Assembly (NCBI RefSeq): GCF_028369105.1
Contig: NZ_JAQNDO010000001.1
Location: 2,659,711 to 2,723,710 of the forward strand
From: Polyangium mundeleinium
Lineage (GTDB): Bacteria > Myxococcota_A > Polyangia > Polyangiales > Polyangiaceae
Direction: 5' to 3'
Length of the DNA: 64,000 nt
Part shown: positions 9,158-18,217 of the stretch, one piece after another
Numbering within the stretch: the stretch's first letter is position 1
How the letters are laid out: each line of letters starts with the position of its first letter
The notes under the pieces: generated by a model
Databases searched by the model: none
Told to the model about the DNA's origin: nothing
What the model saw: the letters and a program-made list of their open reading frames with translations, nothing else
Made by a program: the position numbers and the translations under genes

Positions 9158-10051
9158 GTGAAGCAAATGTGCGGGATTCGTGCGCAGCTCCTCGCCCTCG
9201 GAAGCGCGGCTCTCTTCGTCGTCGGATGCGGCGGCGAGGACGGCGCGACGGCCGAGAAGGGCTCGGCCCAGGTCTTCGTCGAGGCGGAAGACACCATCCC
9301 GAACGGCCTGGCCGCCGGCATGGGCGATGAGGACATCCAGGACGGCTGGAGCGTCACCTACGACCGCTTTCTCGTCGCGATCGGCAACATCCGCGCCTCG
9401 CGCTCCGACGCGACCGAGGCGCTCTCCGCGCCCGACGTGTACGTCCTCGACCTGAAGAAGGTCCCCGCGGGCGGCTACGTCGTGGCGACGTTCGAGGACG
9501 TGAGCGCGACGCGCTGGGACCGCTTCGGCTTCGACCTGCCGAACGCCAAACCCGGCGCCAAGGGCCTCGGGAACACGAGCGAGGCAGACGTCTCGCTCCT
9601 CGTCGACAACGGATGGTCGCTCTACATCGCGGGCACGCTCGACAACGGCACCACGCAGAAGACGTTCCGCTGGGGCCTCGCCGCCGGCACGTCGTACGAC
9701 GATTGCGCGACGGAGGACGAGATCCCCGGCTTCGCAGTCCCGGCCGGCGGCAGCGTGCCGGTCAAACCCACGATCCACGGCGATCACTGGTTCTTCAACA
9801 ACATCACGGCCGGCACCGAGGTCACGGCGCGCTACGCCCAGTACATCGCCGACGCCGACGCGAACGACGACGGCGAGACCACGCTCGACGAGCTGAAAGC
9901 GACGCAGGCTGCCGCCGTGTTCCCGCCCGACAAGTACAGCCTCGCCGGCGTCGCCATCGAGACCGCGTACGACTACGTCCTCGCCCAGGCGCGCACGCTC
10001 GGTGACTACCAGGGCGACGGCGAGTGCCCGACGCGCAAAGTTCTCCCCTGA
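9158..10051 (+). CDS. Secreted lipoprotein with EF-hand-like loop, function unknown
   Basis: I do not recognise a named family. The 297-residue product has a short signal peptide ending in 'FVVGCGG', a likely lipobox, then a probably beta-rich domain. Near residue 235 an acidic 'DADANDDGETTLDEL' loop matches the EF-hand calcium-binding spacing. It starts with GTG at 9158, set by a GGAGGT seven bases upstream; an internal ATG at 9167 would shorten the signal peptide. It stands alone, 123 bp after the phosphatase, and ends 70 bp before dnaJ. Confidence 0.7.
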   Translation: MKQMCGIRAQLLALGSAALFVVGCGGEDGATAEKGSAQVFVEAEDTIPNGLAAGMGDEDIQDGWSVTYDRFLVAIGNIRASRSDATEALSAPDVYVLDLKKVPAGGYVVATFEDVSATRWDRFGFDLPNAKPGAKGLGNTSEADVSLLVDNGWSLYIAGTLDNGTTQKTFRWGLAAGTSYDDCATEDEIPGFAVPAGGSVPVKPTIHGDHWFFNNITAGTEVTARYAQYIADADANDDGETTLDELKATQAAAVFPPDKYSLAGVAIETAYDYVLAQARTLGDYQGDGECPTRKVLP

Positions 10052-10108
10052 ACGCGGCGCCCGGTCCTTCTGGCCCTCACCCCCCTGGGCCCTCGTCCGG
10101 ATCGGTGC

Positions 10109-10114
10109 TATTCC
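10109..10114 (+). promoter_or_regulatory. -10-like element TATTCC (preceded by TGC) for dnaJ
   Basis: It ends 7 nt before the GTG start of dnaJ. No Shine-Dalgarno sequence is present, so a leaderless transcript is likely. Confidence 0.35.
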
Positions 10115-10121
10115 GGCCTCC

Positions 10122-11237
10122 GTGCGCGATCCCTACGATGTGCTCGGCGTCGACCGCTCGGCGACGCAGGACGAGATCAAGAGCGCCTTCCGCAAGCTCG
10201 CAGGGCAGCACCACCCGGACAAGAACCCGGGTGACGATGGGGCGCATCAGCGCTTCAAGGAGATCAACGCGGCCTACCAGATCCTGAGTGATCCGCAGAA
10301 GCGCGCCGCGTTCGATCGCTTCGGCCCGATGGGCGTCGGCGGCGCCGGTGGGCAGCCGGGCAGCCCCTTCGGCGGCGCGGGCTACGTCGACCTGAACGAC
10401 CTCAACATCGACGGCCTCTTCGGCGACCTGCTCGGCGCGCTCGGCATCAAGGTCGGCGACCGCGGCAACCTCCAGAAAGAGATCCGCATCAGCTTCGAGG
10501 AAGCGGCGTTCGGCTGCACCAAGGAGATCACCTACGAGCGCGTCGAGCCGTGCAACGACTGCGGCGGCGTCGGCGCGGCGAAGGGCACGCAGACCGAGCG
10601 CTGCAGCCTCTGCCTCGGCCGCGGCCGCGTCCGCATGCAGCAGGGCGTTTTCCCGATCGCCGTCGAGCGGCCGTGCACGCGCTGCCGCGGCACGGGCCGC
10701 ATCGTGCTCGATCCGTGCAAAAGCTGCCGGGGCGCGGGCGTCGTGGCGAAGCCGCGCACGATCGAGGTCACGATCCCCGCGGGCATCGAGAACGGCGCCA
10801 CGCGGCTCGTCGAGCGCGGCGGCAACTGCACGCGCCCCGATCGCGCGCCGGGCGACCTCGAGCTCACGATCCGCGTCGCGCCGCATGAATTTTTCCGCCG
10901 TGTGGGGGACGATGTCGTCTGCTCGGTCCCGATCTCCTTCCCGATCGCCGCGCTCGGCGGCGAGGTCGAAGTCCCCACGCTCGAAGGCAAGGGCAAGTTG
11001 CGCATCCCCCCGGGGACGCAGCCCGGCTCCGTGCTGCGCGTCAAAGGCAAGGGCATCGTGCGCCGCGTCATGGGCGGCCGCGGCGATCAGCTCGTGGAAA
11101 TCGGCGTGGAAGTGCCGACGCGGCTCACGGACGAGCAGAAGGAGCTCATCACCCGGTTCGCGTCGACCCTGGGCGAAATTCCGCAGGAGCCCGAACGCGA
11201 GAGTTTCATGGACAAGTTGAAGAGCCTTTTTGGGTAG
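10122..11237 (+). CDS. dnaJ: DnaJ (Hsp40) co-chaperone
   Basis: A type I J-protein of 371 residues that delivers clients to DnaK and stimulates its ATPase. The J domain covers residues 1-65, with the essential HPD at 31-33. A Gly-rich linker follows (about 70-110). Next comes the zinc-binding domain with all four CxxCxGxG repeats ('CNDCGGVG', 'CSLCLGRG', 'CTRCRGTG', 'CKSCRGAG') at about 146-207, then two beta-sandwich client domains. The GTG at 10122 was chosen because the J domain begins there. No grpE or dnaK is adjacent. This may be one of several DnaJ paralogues, as is common in myxobacteria. Confidence 0.93.
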   Translation: MRDPYDVLGVDRSATQDEIKSAFRKLAGQHHPDKNPGDDGAHQRFKEINAAYQILSDPQKRAAFDRFGPMGVGGAGGQPGSPFGGAGYVDLNDLNIDGLFGDLLGALGIKVGDRGNLQKEIRISFEEAAFGCTKEITYERVEPCNDCGGVGAAKGTQTERCSLCLGRGRVRMQQGVFPIAVERPCTRCRGTGRIVLDPCKSCRGAGVVAKPRTIEVTIPAGIENGATRLVERGGNCTRPDRAPGDLELTIRVAPHEFFRRVGDDVVCSVPISFPIAALGGEVEVPTLEGKGKLRIPPGTQPGSVLRVKGKGIVRRVMGGRGDQLVEIGVEVPTRLTDEQKELITRFASTLGEIPQEPERESFMDKLKSLFG

Positions 11238-11309
11238 GCTTGTCGTTCGAGCGGCGTGGCTCAAACGAGCACAGAAGCCTTCCTCGATCCGACCGAGACG
11301 AAGACGAGA

Positions 11310-12140
11310 ATGAGCAAGCCCATGTCCAAGTTCATCGACGTGCTGAGCGACTCGACGGGGGAGACCGCCGAGAAGGTCGTCCGCGCCGCGCTTCTCCAGT
11401 TCCCGCAGGCGGGCGTGCAGATCCGCCTGCACACGCGCGTGCGTACGAAGGAGGTCGCGCGGCCGGTCCTCGAGCGTGCCGCGAAGGAAGGCGCGCTGCT
11501 CGTGTTCACGGTCGTCAGCCCCGAGCTGCGCGAGTTCATCCACTCGGCGACGGCGGAGCTGCGCATCGAGGCGATCGACGTCATCGGCTCGCTCATCGGC
11601 AAGCTCGGCACGTTCCTCGATCGCGAGCCGATCAACCTGCCGAGCGCGATGCTCCCGCTCAGCGACGAGTATTTCCGTCGCATCGAGGCCGTCGAGTTCG
11701 CCGTCAAGAGCGACGACGGCAAGGAGCCGCGCAACTTCCGCAAAGCCGACATCATCCTCGTCGGCGTCTCGCGCACCTCGAAGACGCCGCTCTCGACGCT
11801 CCTCGCGCAGCGTGGCCTGAAGGTCGCGAACCTCCCGCTCGTGCTCGGCGTTCCGCTCCCGCACGAGATCGAGGAAGCGCCGAGTGATCGCATCGTCGGC
11901 CTCACGATCGGCCTCGATCAGCTCTGCGAGATCCGCCAGGCGCGCCTGCGCCAGCTCGGCATGCCCCCCGAGACGAATTACGCGATGCGGGAGCACGTGC
12001 GCACGGAGCTCGACTTCGCGCACAACATCTTCCGCGCGCATCCCGAGTGGCCCGTCGTCGATGTCACGGGCCGCGCGATCGAGGAGACGGCGGTCATCAT
12101 CCTGGAGAGCATTCACGAGCGGAACCGAGCCGCGCACTGA
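11310..12140 (+). CDS. PEP synthase / PPDK regulatory protein (kinase-pyrophosphorylase, DUF299)
   Basis: This family switches pyruvate,water dikinase or pyruvate,phosphate dikinase off by ADP-dependent Thr phosphorylation and on by Pi-dependent phosphorolysis. The 276-residue product matches the usual length of about 270. It shows the N-terminal 'VLSDSTGETAEKVVRAAL', and the P-loop-like 'VGVSRTSKTPLS' near residue 150. The ATG at 11310 fits the family length better than an upstream GTG at 11256. Its target is not adjacent. A PPDK-like gene at 58846 lacks the PEP-synthase barrel, so it is an unlikely partner. The gene follows dnaJ by 72 bp on the same strand. Confidence 0.85.
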   Translation: MSKPMSKFIDVLSDSTGETAEKVVRAALLQFPQAGVQIRLHTRVRTKEVARPVLERAAKEGALLVFTVVSPELREFIHSATAELRIEAIDVIGSLIGKLGTFLDREPINLPSAMLPLSDEYFRRIEAVEFAVKSDDGKEPRNFRKADIILVGVSRTSKTPLSTLLAQRGLKVANLPLVLGVPLPHEIEEAPSDRIVGLTIGLDQLCEIRQARLRQLGMPPETNYAMREHVRTELDFAHNIFRAHPEWPVVDVTGRAIEETAVIILESIHERNRAAH

Positions 12141-12150
12141 ACCGAACGGC

Positions 12151-12201
12151 GCGCCCGATCCTCCTTGTGCCTGGCGCAGCGCGGGGCGGATAATCGGGCG
12201 C
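12151..12201. promoter_or_regulatory. Inverted repeat GCGCCCGAT ... ATCGGGCGC ending at a start codon
   Basis: Perfect 9-bp arms (12151-12159 and 12193-12201) with 33 nt between them; the right arm directly precedes the ATG at 12202. Within it, GATAAT (12189-12194) is a plausible -10, 7 nt before the start. It could be an operator or the end of the preceding transcription unit. Confidence 0.3.
12189..12194 (+). promoter_or_regulatory. -10-like hexamer GATAAT for the IgGFc-binding-type lipoprotein gene
   Basis: It ends 7 nt before ATG 12202, and there is no ribosome site between. This fits leaderless transcription. Confidence 0.35.
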
Positions 12202-13890
12202 ATGACTTCAGCCCGGCTCAAGCACACAGCGTTCGTTGCGTTTGCGCTTCTCCTCGTTCCGGGAGTCCTTGCGGTCTCCTGCTCGGCGACGTCGAACCGG
12301 AACGAGTTCGGCGACGGTGGCGCGGGTGGCGAAGGGCCGGGTGGTCCGGGCGGGCCGGGCAGCGGCGGCATGGGCGGCGACATCTTCGTTGGTTCGGGTG
12401 GTTCGGGGGGGCTCGGCGGCGGGGATCCCGGCGTCGATCCGACGACGTGCGACGAGGCCGCGGCGGCGCGCACGTACATCGGCTGCGACTTCTGGCCGAC
12501 GGTCGTGGCGAACAACGTCTGGTCGATCTTCGACTACGCGGTCGTCGTGGCGAACGCGGGGGATCAGCCTGCCGAGGTCACGGTCACGCGTGGCGCCAAC
12601 ACCATCGCCACCGCGACCGTCCCGCCGAACGACCTCGCGAAGATCTACCTGCCGTGGGTGCCCGAGCTGAAGGGCCCGGACGCCAACGAGTGTGGCAGCG
12701 CCACGCCGCTTTCGAGCACGGTGCGCGTGCCGGACGGCGCTTATCACCTCGTGACCACGCGCCCCGTCACGGTCTACCAGTTCAGCGCGCTCGAGTACGG
12801 CCCGCAGGGTGGACCGCCCGGCAAGGACTGGAGCTCGTGCCCTGGGCAGTTTTGCTCCTTCCCCGGTCCCCTGGAGTGTTTCTCCTACTCGAACGACGCC
12901 TCGCTCCTGCTCCCGAGCACGGCCATGACCGGCAACTACCGCATCACGAGCTACAAGGGGTGGGCTGGCGCGAACATCGGCGCTTACTTCGCCGTCACGG
13001 GCACGCAGGATGGCACGAGCGTGCAGGTCAAGGTCTCGGGCAAGGGGGAGATCGTCGGCGGCGGCGGCGTGCCGAGCACCGCGGCGAACGGCCTCGCGAC
13101 CTTCCCCGTCAATCGCGGCGAGGTCGTCGAGGTCCTCTTCGCGCCGACCTCCGATCCGGCGGGCTCGCTCGTCTACGCGGACAAACCCGTCCAGGTCATC
13201 GCGGGGATCCCGTGCACGCAGATGCCCGAAGGCGTGGTGGCGTGTGATCACATCGAGGAGTCCGTCTTCCCCGCCGAGACGCTCGGCAAGCGGTACTTCG
13301 TCACGGTCCCGACCTCGCCGGGCGGCGGCCCTGTCGGCCACGTCGTGCGAATCTTCGGCAACGTCAACGGCACCAAGCTCACCTACCCGGGCACGACGCC
13401 GCCGGGCGCGCCGCTCAGCATCAACGCGGGCCAGGTCTTCGACCTCGGCCAGGTAGGCGCGGACTTCGAGATCGTCGGTGATCACGAGTTCGCTGTCGCC
13501 TCCTTCCAGCTTGGCACCGAGCTCGTCGATCTGTTCGGCGATAAGGGGGATCCTGCGCAGAGCCTCGCCACGGCCGTCGAGCAATATCGCCTGAAGTATA
13601 TCTTCCTCGCGCCGAGCGATTACGACGTGAACTACGTCGACGTCGTGCAGCCGCTGTCGGCGACGGTGACGCTCGACGGCCAGGTGGTGGCGCAGTCGCC
13701 GACGCCGATCAGCTCGGCCTACGGCATCGTGCGTCTCCAGCTCGGGCCTGGAAAGAACGGCGCGCACGTGCTCACCGCGACGGAGCCGGTGGGCATCCAG
13801 GTCATGGGGTACGGCTCTGCCACGAGTTACCAGTACCCCGGCGGCCTGAATCTCGGCACCATCGCGCCGCCCCCGCCCCCGCCCAAGTGA
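12202..13890 (+). CDS. IgGFc-binding-domain-like lipoprotein
   Basis: A 562-residue exported protein with a signal peptide ending near 'VLAVSC', then a Gly-rich spacer of about 40 residues, then a large beta-rich region. That region resembles the IgGFc_binding N-terminal family common in myxobacteria and metazoan mucus proteins. Visible features include 'GCDFWPTVVANNVWSIFDYAV' and repeated 'PVTVYQFSALEY' and 'FAVTGTQDGTSVQ' type strands. It is probably surface-exposed; binding partners are unknown, and the family name comes from animal homologues, so it says nothing about antibody binding here. It ends in a short proline run and is followed 33 bp later by a small lipoprotein gene. Confidence 0.8.
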   Translation: MTSARLKHTAFVAFALLLVPGVLAVSCSATSNRNEFGDGGAGGEGPGGPGGPGSGGMGGDIFVGSGGSGGLGGGDPGVDPTTCDEAAAARTYIGCDFWPTVVANNVWSIFDYAVVVANAGDQPAEVTVTRGANTIATATVPPNDLAKIYLPWVPELKGPDANECGSATPLSSTVRVPDGAYHLVTTRPVTVYQFSALEYGPQGGPPGKDWSSCPGQFCSFPGPLECFSYSNDASLLLPSTAMTGNYRITSYKGWAGANIGAYFAVTGTQDGTSVQVKVSGKGEIVGGGGVPSTAANGLATFPVNRGEVVEVLFAPTSDPAGSLVYADKPVQVIAGIPCTQMPEGVVACDHIEESVFPAETLGKRYFVTVPTSPGGGPVGHVVRIFGNVNGTKLTYPGTTPPGAPLSINAGQVFDLGQVGADFEIVGDHEFAVASFQLGTELVDLFGDKGDPAQSLATAVEQYRLKYIFLAPSDYDVNYVDVVQPLSATVTLDGQVVAQSPTPISSAYGIVRLQLGPGKNGAHVLTATEPVGIQVMGYGSATSYQYPGGLNLGTIAPPPPPPK

Positions 13891-13923
13891 TCGTCGGGAA
13901 AATCAGTTATTCTTCGACGCACT

Positions 13924-14445
13924 GTGTCTTCACGCAGAGCGTTCGTCTTCAGCTTAGGGCTTCTGGGGGCCGTCCTTGCAGGACTTTCGGCGTGTGAGAA
14001 GCCCAAACCTCCACCGCCCGATGTGGACGGAGGACATGGCGGCGAGGGGGGTTGTCCCGTACGACCTCCCGAGCCGCTCTTCGTCCTCGACGTCCGCGCG
14101 GATGGCGAGCCCCTCCCGCCGGATCTGCGCATCGTCGTCGAGTGGAGCGCCGGCGATGAACCGCCGTTCGACCTGTCCGACGCGACGACGTGGAAGACGC
14201 TCGACGACGGCGCGAACTTCGTTTGCAACGTCGATCGAACCAAGCCACCGCCCACGGATCTCGCGGCCCTCCTGTGCGAGCTCTGGACGAGCGGCCCGGT
14301 GAACGTGCTCGTCACGGCCGAGGGGTTCGAGCCACACGCCGAGACGCTCCAGCCCGCGATGAGCGAGCTCTGCGGCACGCTCACGCCGATGGAGGTGGCC
14401 ATCCTGCTCTCGCGTGCGAAGATGGACGCCGGCGCGACGCCCTGA
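13924..14445 (+). CDS. Small lipoprotein, function unknown
   Basis: A 173-residue product starting with GTG at 13924. The N-terminus is a lipoprotein signal ending in 'LAGLSACEK', followed by a Pro/Gly/His linker. The mature domain (about 55-165) looks beta-rich, with three Cys, and I do not recognise it. A TTATTC hexamer 11 bp upstream of the start may be its -10. It is followed 19 bp later by an inner-membrane DUF6544-like gene. Confidence 0.6.
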   Translation: MSSRRAFVFSLGLLGAVLAGLSACEKPKPPPPDVDGGHGGEGGCPVRPPEPLFVLDVRADGEPLPPDLRIVVEWSAGDEPPFDLSDATTWKTLDDGANFVCNVDRTKPPPTDLAALLCELWTSGPVNVLVTAEGFEPHAETLQPAMSELCGTLTPMEVAILLSRAKMDAGATP

Positions 14446-14464
14446 AAGGAAGGCGAAGGAGCGG

Positions 14465-15322
14465 ATGGCTTCTCGTGGCGGCGGCAGGTTGATCCCCCGC
14501 ATCGTCTACGGGGTCACGGGCACGTTGTTCGGCGGCGCGGTTTTCCTCGCGGGCCGGCGGCTTTATGGCGACCGCGTCCTCCAGCGAAGGTGGCGCGCGC
14601 TCCTGCCCCGGCCGAGCGAAGGTCGCTTCGATCCTCGCGAGCTCGACGACCTGCCCGAGCCCGTGGCCCGTTACTTCCGGCATGCGCTCGCGGAGGGGGC
14701 GCCCCTCGATCCTGCCGTGCGCCTCGCGATTCGCGGCGAGATGCGCCTGTCGCCGACGGACGCGTGGCGATCGATGGAGGCCGAAGCGCTCCTCGCGCCG
14801 CCGCGCGGGTTCGTCTGGAAGGCGGCGGTCGGCGCGGGGGGCAGCCGTTTCGTGGGGTCCGACTGGCTCGAAGGCGAGGACGCGGGCAGCGAGTTTTATG
14901 CGATCGGCGCGCTCCCCGTGGCGCATGCGCGGGGCCTCGACGTGCGCCGTTCTGCGGCGGGCCGGCTCGCGCTCGAATCGATCCTCTCGCCGGCGTCGCT
15001 GCTCCCTTCGCGGGGCGTGCGCTGGGAGGTCGAGGGGCCCGACGCGATCCGCGCGACGCTTCGGATTGCGGGCGAACCGCACACCGTGGCGATCACCATC
15101 GACGACGCGGGCGCGGTGCGCTCGGCGAGCCTGCTTCGCTGGTCGAACCAGACCAAGGACAAGCGCTTCACGTGGATCCCGTTCGGGGTCGACGTCGACG
15201 AGGAGCGCACCGAGGGCGGCCTCACCATCCCTTCGCGTGTCCGCGTCGCGTACTGGCACGGAACGGAACAGCGCTTCGAGTTTTATCGCGCCGAACAGCG
15301 GATCGTCCCCCTGGGTGGATGA
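14465..15322 (+). CDS. DUF6544-like membrane-anchored protein
   Basis: A 285-residue protein with an N-terminal hydrophobic segment ('VYGVTGTLFGGAVFLAGRRL') and then a soluble domain. The arrangement 'PVARYFRHAL', a 'RGEMRLSPTDAW' strand, 'PPRGFVWKA', and late 'VTIDDAGAVRSA' and 'PSRVRVAYWHGTE' strands resembles the uncharacterised DUF6544 family, probably a lipid- or ligand-binding beta fold. The ATG at 14465 has a purine-rich AAGGA/GAAGGAG upstream. The function is unknown. Confidence 0.6.
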   Translation: MASRGGGRLIPRIVYGVTGTLFGGAVFLAGRRLYGDRVLQRRWRALLPRPSEGRFDPRELDDLPEPVARYFRHALAEGAPLDPAVRLAIRGEMRLSPTDAWRSMEAEALLAPPRGFVWKAAVGAGGSRFVGSDWLEGEDAGSEFYAIGALPVAHARGLDVRRSAAGRLALESILSPASLLPSRGVRWEVEGPDAIRATLRIAGEPHTVAITIDDAGAVRSASLLRWSNQTKDKRFTWIPFGVDVDEERTEGGLTIPSRVRVAYWHGTEQRFEFYRAEQRIVPLGG

Positions 15323-15505
15323 ATATTTCCCCACCCGGTCCGTTCTTGATCCATCCCCGTATGTTGCGTCTCCTGACGTCCCGGCCCGTAACGGCGAAAA
15401 ATCGTGAGGATACGGTAATTTCTCACGACCGTTCCGGGTGCGCAGCGGGTGTTGACGTCTGGCACGGGACGTGCTGAAAAGAAATCACGTAGGAGGACGG
15501 TCGTC

Positions 15506-15907
15506 ATGAAGAAAGCCCTTTCGCTCGCTGCTGTTGCTATCCTCGCTTTTGCCGGCGCCGCATTCGCGGGCGACAAGTACGACCTCAAGATTTCGCCCGC
15601 GTCCGGCAAGTCCGGCGACAAGGCCACGGCGACCGTGACCATCAAGGCCAAGGGCGAGTATCACGTCAACCTCGAGTACCCGCACAAGCTCATTCTCAAG
15701 GCGCCGGACGGCGTGACGGTCGAGAAGGCGAAGCTCGTCGCGGCGGACGCGAAGGTTTCGAAGGAAGAGCTGAGCTTCACCGTGGTCGCGACGGCCGCCG
15801 CGCCCGGCAAGAGGACCATCGAGGCGGAGCTCAAGGGCGCGGTTTGCACGGAGAAGACGTGCGAGCCGTTCTCCGAGACGATCTCGATCCCCGTCGACGC
15901 GAAGTGA
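15506..15907 (+). CDS. Small periplasmic immunoglobulin-like protein, DsbD-alpha-like
   Basis: A 133-residue exported protein with a clean signal peptide ('LAFAGAAFAG') and a compact all-beta domain. The pair of Cys in 'AVCTEKTCEP', followed by a C-terminal strand, resembles the redox edge of the DsbD N-terminal (alpha) domain. It could accept electrons from a DsbD-type membrane protein, and the DsbD-like gene at 44216-45571 lacks its own alpha domain; the pairing is inference. The ATG at 15506 is fixed by AGGAGG 10 nt upstream. A strong bidirectional hairpin follows the gene. Confidence 0.6.
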   Translation: MKKALSLAAVAILAFAGAAFAGDKYDLKISPASGKSGDKATATVTIKAKGEYHVNLEYPHKLILKAPDGVTVEKAKLVAADAKVSKEELSFTVVATAAAPGKRTIEAELKGAVCTEKTCEPFSETISIPVDAK

Positions 15908-15945
15908 GTTTTTCGCGGCGCTCTCCGGAGCGCGCGTGAAATGAA

Positions 15946-15974
15946 AAAGCGCCGTCCCTTTCGGGCGGCGCTTT
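15946..15974. terminator. Bidirectional intrinsic terminator
   Basis: A 12-bp stem (15946-15957 with 15963-15974, one G-U pair) and a 5-nt loop. An A-run lies on one side and a T-rich run on the other, exactly between two converging genes. It can terminate both. Confidence 0.85.
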
Positions 15975-15999
15975 CGTTTTCGAACGTTCGAGCGAGCCC

Positions 16000-17571
16000 T
16001 CAGGCCGGCGCGATGACGAGCCCTTCGCCGCTGGGGAGCGCCGGCGCCGGTTTGCCGGCCATGATTGCGTGTATCGCCTCGATGTCCGCGGCCGAGGGAC
16101 AGCCCCAGCCGGCTTGATACTCGAACACCGAGGCCGCCGAGCGCGCGTGCAGCCGATCGTCGAGGATCTCCAGCTCGTCGAGCGTCACCAGCGCCGGATG
16201 CGGCACGCCGCAGGCCCGCGCGAGCTGCAGCAGCTCCTTGCGCAGGCTCGTCACGTAATTCGCGAATCGGGCAGCTTTGTCCGTCGGATCGAGCCCACGC
16301 ACGAGCCAGCGGCTTTGCGTGGCGACGCCCGTGGGGCAACGGCCCGTGTGGCACTCCTGGGCCTGGATGCAGCCGATCGAGAGCATCGCCTCGCGCGCCA
16401 CGTTCACCATGTCGCAGCCAAGCGCGAACGCGAGAAGCGAAGCGTGCGGGAAGCCGAGTTTGCCCGAGCCGATGAAGACCACGTCCTCGGCGATCCCGGC
16501 CTCCGCGAACGTACGATAGATGCGGCTCATCCCGATCTTGAAGGGCAGCGCCACGTGGTCGCTGAACACGAGCGGGGCCGCGCCCGTGCCGCCTTCGCCG
16601 CCGTCGATCGTGATGAAATCGACGCCCCGATCGCCGCGCGTCATGAGCTTCGCGAGCTCGTGCCAGAACTTCTCCTGACCGACCGCCGATTTGATCCCCA
16701 CGGGCAGGCCCGACGCTGCGGCGAGCTTCTCCACGAAATCGAGCAGCTCGTCGGCCGAGGAGAACGCCGTGTGCGCGGCGGGGCTGATGCAGGTTTCTCC
16801 GATCGGAATGCCGCGGATCTTCGCGATCTCGGCCGTCACCTTCGCGCCTGGCAAGACGCCGCCGAGGCCGGGCTTCGCGCCCTGGCTCAGCTTGATCTCG
16901 ATCGCGCGGATCGGCGCCGACGCGACCGTCTCCAGGAATCGCTCCATGCTGAAGCGCCCCTGCTCGTCGCGGCAGCCGAAATACCCCGTGCCGATTTGCC
17001 AGACGAGGTCCCCGCCGTGCCGGTGGTGCGGCGATACGCCGCCCTCGCCGGTGTTCTGCATGGCGCCCGCGATCTTCGCGCCGCGGTTGATCGCCTCGAC
17101 GGCCGCGCCGGAGAGCGAGCCGTAGCTCATCGCCGACGAGTTGATCACCGAATTCGCGCGAAATGCCTTCTTCCGGCCCCGCTTGCCGCCGAGCACCTTC
17201 GCGCAGGGCACCCGGTAGCCCGGATCGTAGCCGGGCTCGCCCGCGTGCAGCTCCGGCAGCGGGAACGCCGCGTGCTTGACGATGAGGTAGTTCGGGCTCT
17301 GCTCCAGGTCGTTGTCCGTGCCGAACCCGAAGTAGTTGTTCTCTTTTTTCGCCGATGAGTAGATCCACCGGCGCTGATCACGGCTGAAGGGGCGCTCTTC
17401 GTCGTTGTTCGTGACGATGTATTGCCGCAGCTCCGGCCCCACCGCTTCGAGCAGGTAGCGGAAATGCCCAATGATCGGGAAATTGCGAAGGATCGCGTGT
17501 TTCGTTTGCGTCACGTCGTAGATCGCGACGGCGACGACGAGGACGGCGAAGACGGCCAGGATGATCCACAC
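16000..17571 (-). CDS. Membrane-anchored FMN-binding glutamate-synthase-like protein
   Basis: A 523-residue protein with an N-terminal transmembrane helix (about 1-22), then a glutamate synthase central/FMN barrel domain. The FMN-site glycine-rich 'DGGEGGTGAAPLV' lies near residue 320, and the CIQAQECHTGRC cluster near 398-410 matches the C-x5-C-x4-C 3Fe-4S signature of GltB. The glutaminase and GltD parts are absent, so it is not a complete glutamate synthase. Stand-alone members of this family are common oxidoreductases of unknown substrate. An ATG start at 17571 is followed immediately by the hydrophobic anchor. Confidence 0.88.
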   Translation of the reverse strand: MWIILAVFAVLVVAVAIYDVTQTKHAILRNFPIIGHFRYLLEAVGPELRQYIVTNNDEERPFSRDQRRWIYSSAKKENNYFGFGTDNDLEQSPNYLIVKHAAFPLPELHAGEPGYDPGYRVPCAKVLGGKRGRKKAFRANSVINSSAMSYGSLSGAAVEAINRGAKIAGAMQNTGEGGVSPHHRHGGDLVWQIGTGYFGCRDEQGRFSMERFLETVASAPIRAIEIKLSQGAKPGLGGVLPGAKVTAEIAKIRGIPIGETCISPAAHTAFSSADELLDFVEKLAAASGLPVGIKSAVGQEKFWHELAKLMTRGDRGVDFITIDGGEGGTGAAPLVFSDHVALPFKIGMSRIYRTFAEAGIAEDVVFIGSGKLGFPHASLLAFALGCDMVNVAREAMLSIGCIQAQECHTGRCPTGVATQSRWLVRGLDPTDKAARFANYVTSLRKELLQLARACGVPHPALVTLDELEILDDRLHARSAASVFEYQAGWGCPSAADIEAIHAIMAGKPAPALPSGEGLVIAPA

Positions 17572-17605
17572 GGCGGGCTACCTCCGGGGGCTCGGGGGAG
17601 AGAGG

Positions 17606-18217
17606 CTAACCTTTCTCGGCAGATGGTGTCGAGGGTGCCTTTCGCGCGAGCTCGCCCTCGATCTTCACGAGGGCCTCGTCGATCCAGCGCTCCACCGTGC
17701 GCGGGAAGGGCCACATCCAGCCATAATCCGGCCCCGTGAAGCGCCGCACGATCTCCGCCCGCAGCGCGGGGGCGCGGGCCGCGGCGAGGCCCTCGATTTC
17801 GGCGACCGCGCGCAGCGTCTCCTCGTACGCCTCCCACTCGAGGCGGGCGCGGAACCAGGCGAGGCCCATCGGCAAGGGCAGGACGCCGTAGAAGAGAACC
17901 ATGATGACCCAGCCGTACCGCTCGAACTGCGCGACGTGCACGGCCTCGTGGCGGAGGATTTCGAGCGCGCGGGTGGGCTCCCAATTGTCGAAATCGTCGG
18001 GCACGTAGATCGTGTGACCGAGCGTGGTCACGTAATGGGTGAGGTACTTGTTCTGGCCGCCGAACGTCACGGCCCAGAGCGCCGCGCCCGCGGCCCGCTG
18101 GTGCCAGTATTCGGATTTCTTCACGACCCGGATCGGGCGGCGCCTTCGGGCGAATCGTTCGAGCAGCCGCGAAAGCTCCTCGCGTGCCTTTCGGTCGGCG
18201 ATGTGCGTCGGCTTCAC
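17606..18217 (-). CDS. HEXXH-motif protein, function unknown
   Basis: A 203-residue product with 'ILRHEAVHVAQF' near residue 100. This HExxH motif is typical of zinc-dependent peptidase folds, and it is followed by a hydrophobic segment and a Glu-rich helix ('ARLEWEAYEE') that might supply the third ligand. I cannot assign a family, and no signal peptide is seen. It starts with GTG at 18217, overlapping the stop of the upstream gene (GTGA), so it is translationally coupled as the last of a three-gene operon. Confidence 0.6.
   Translation of the reverse strand: MKPTHIADRKAREELSRLLERFARRRRPIRVVKKSEYWHQRAAGAALWAVTFGGQNKYLTHYVTTLGHTIYVPDDFDNWEPTRALEILRHEAVHVAQFERYGWVIMVLFYGVLPLPMGLAWFRARLEWEAYEETLRAVAEIEGLAAARAPALRAEIVRRFTGPDYGWMWPFPRTVERWIDEALVKIEGELARKAPSTPSAEKG

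Noticed and set aside
16000-17571. Glutamate synthase large subunit (gltB).
   Set aside because: There is no glutaminase domain and no gltD neighbour, and it has a membrane anchor; only the FMN/Fe-S part is present.
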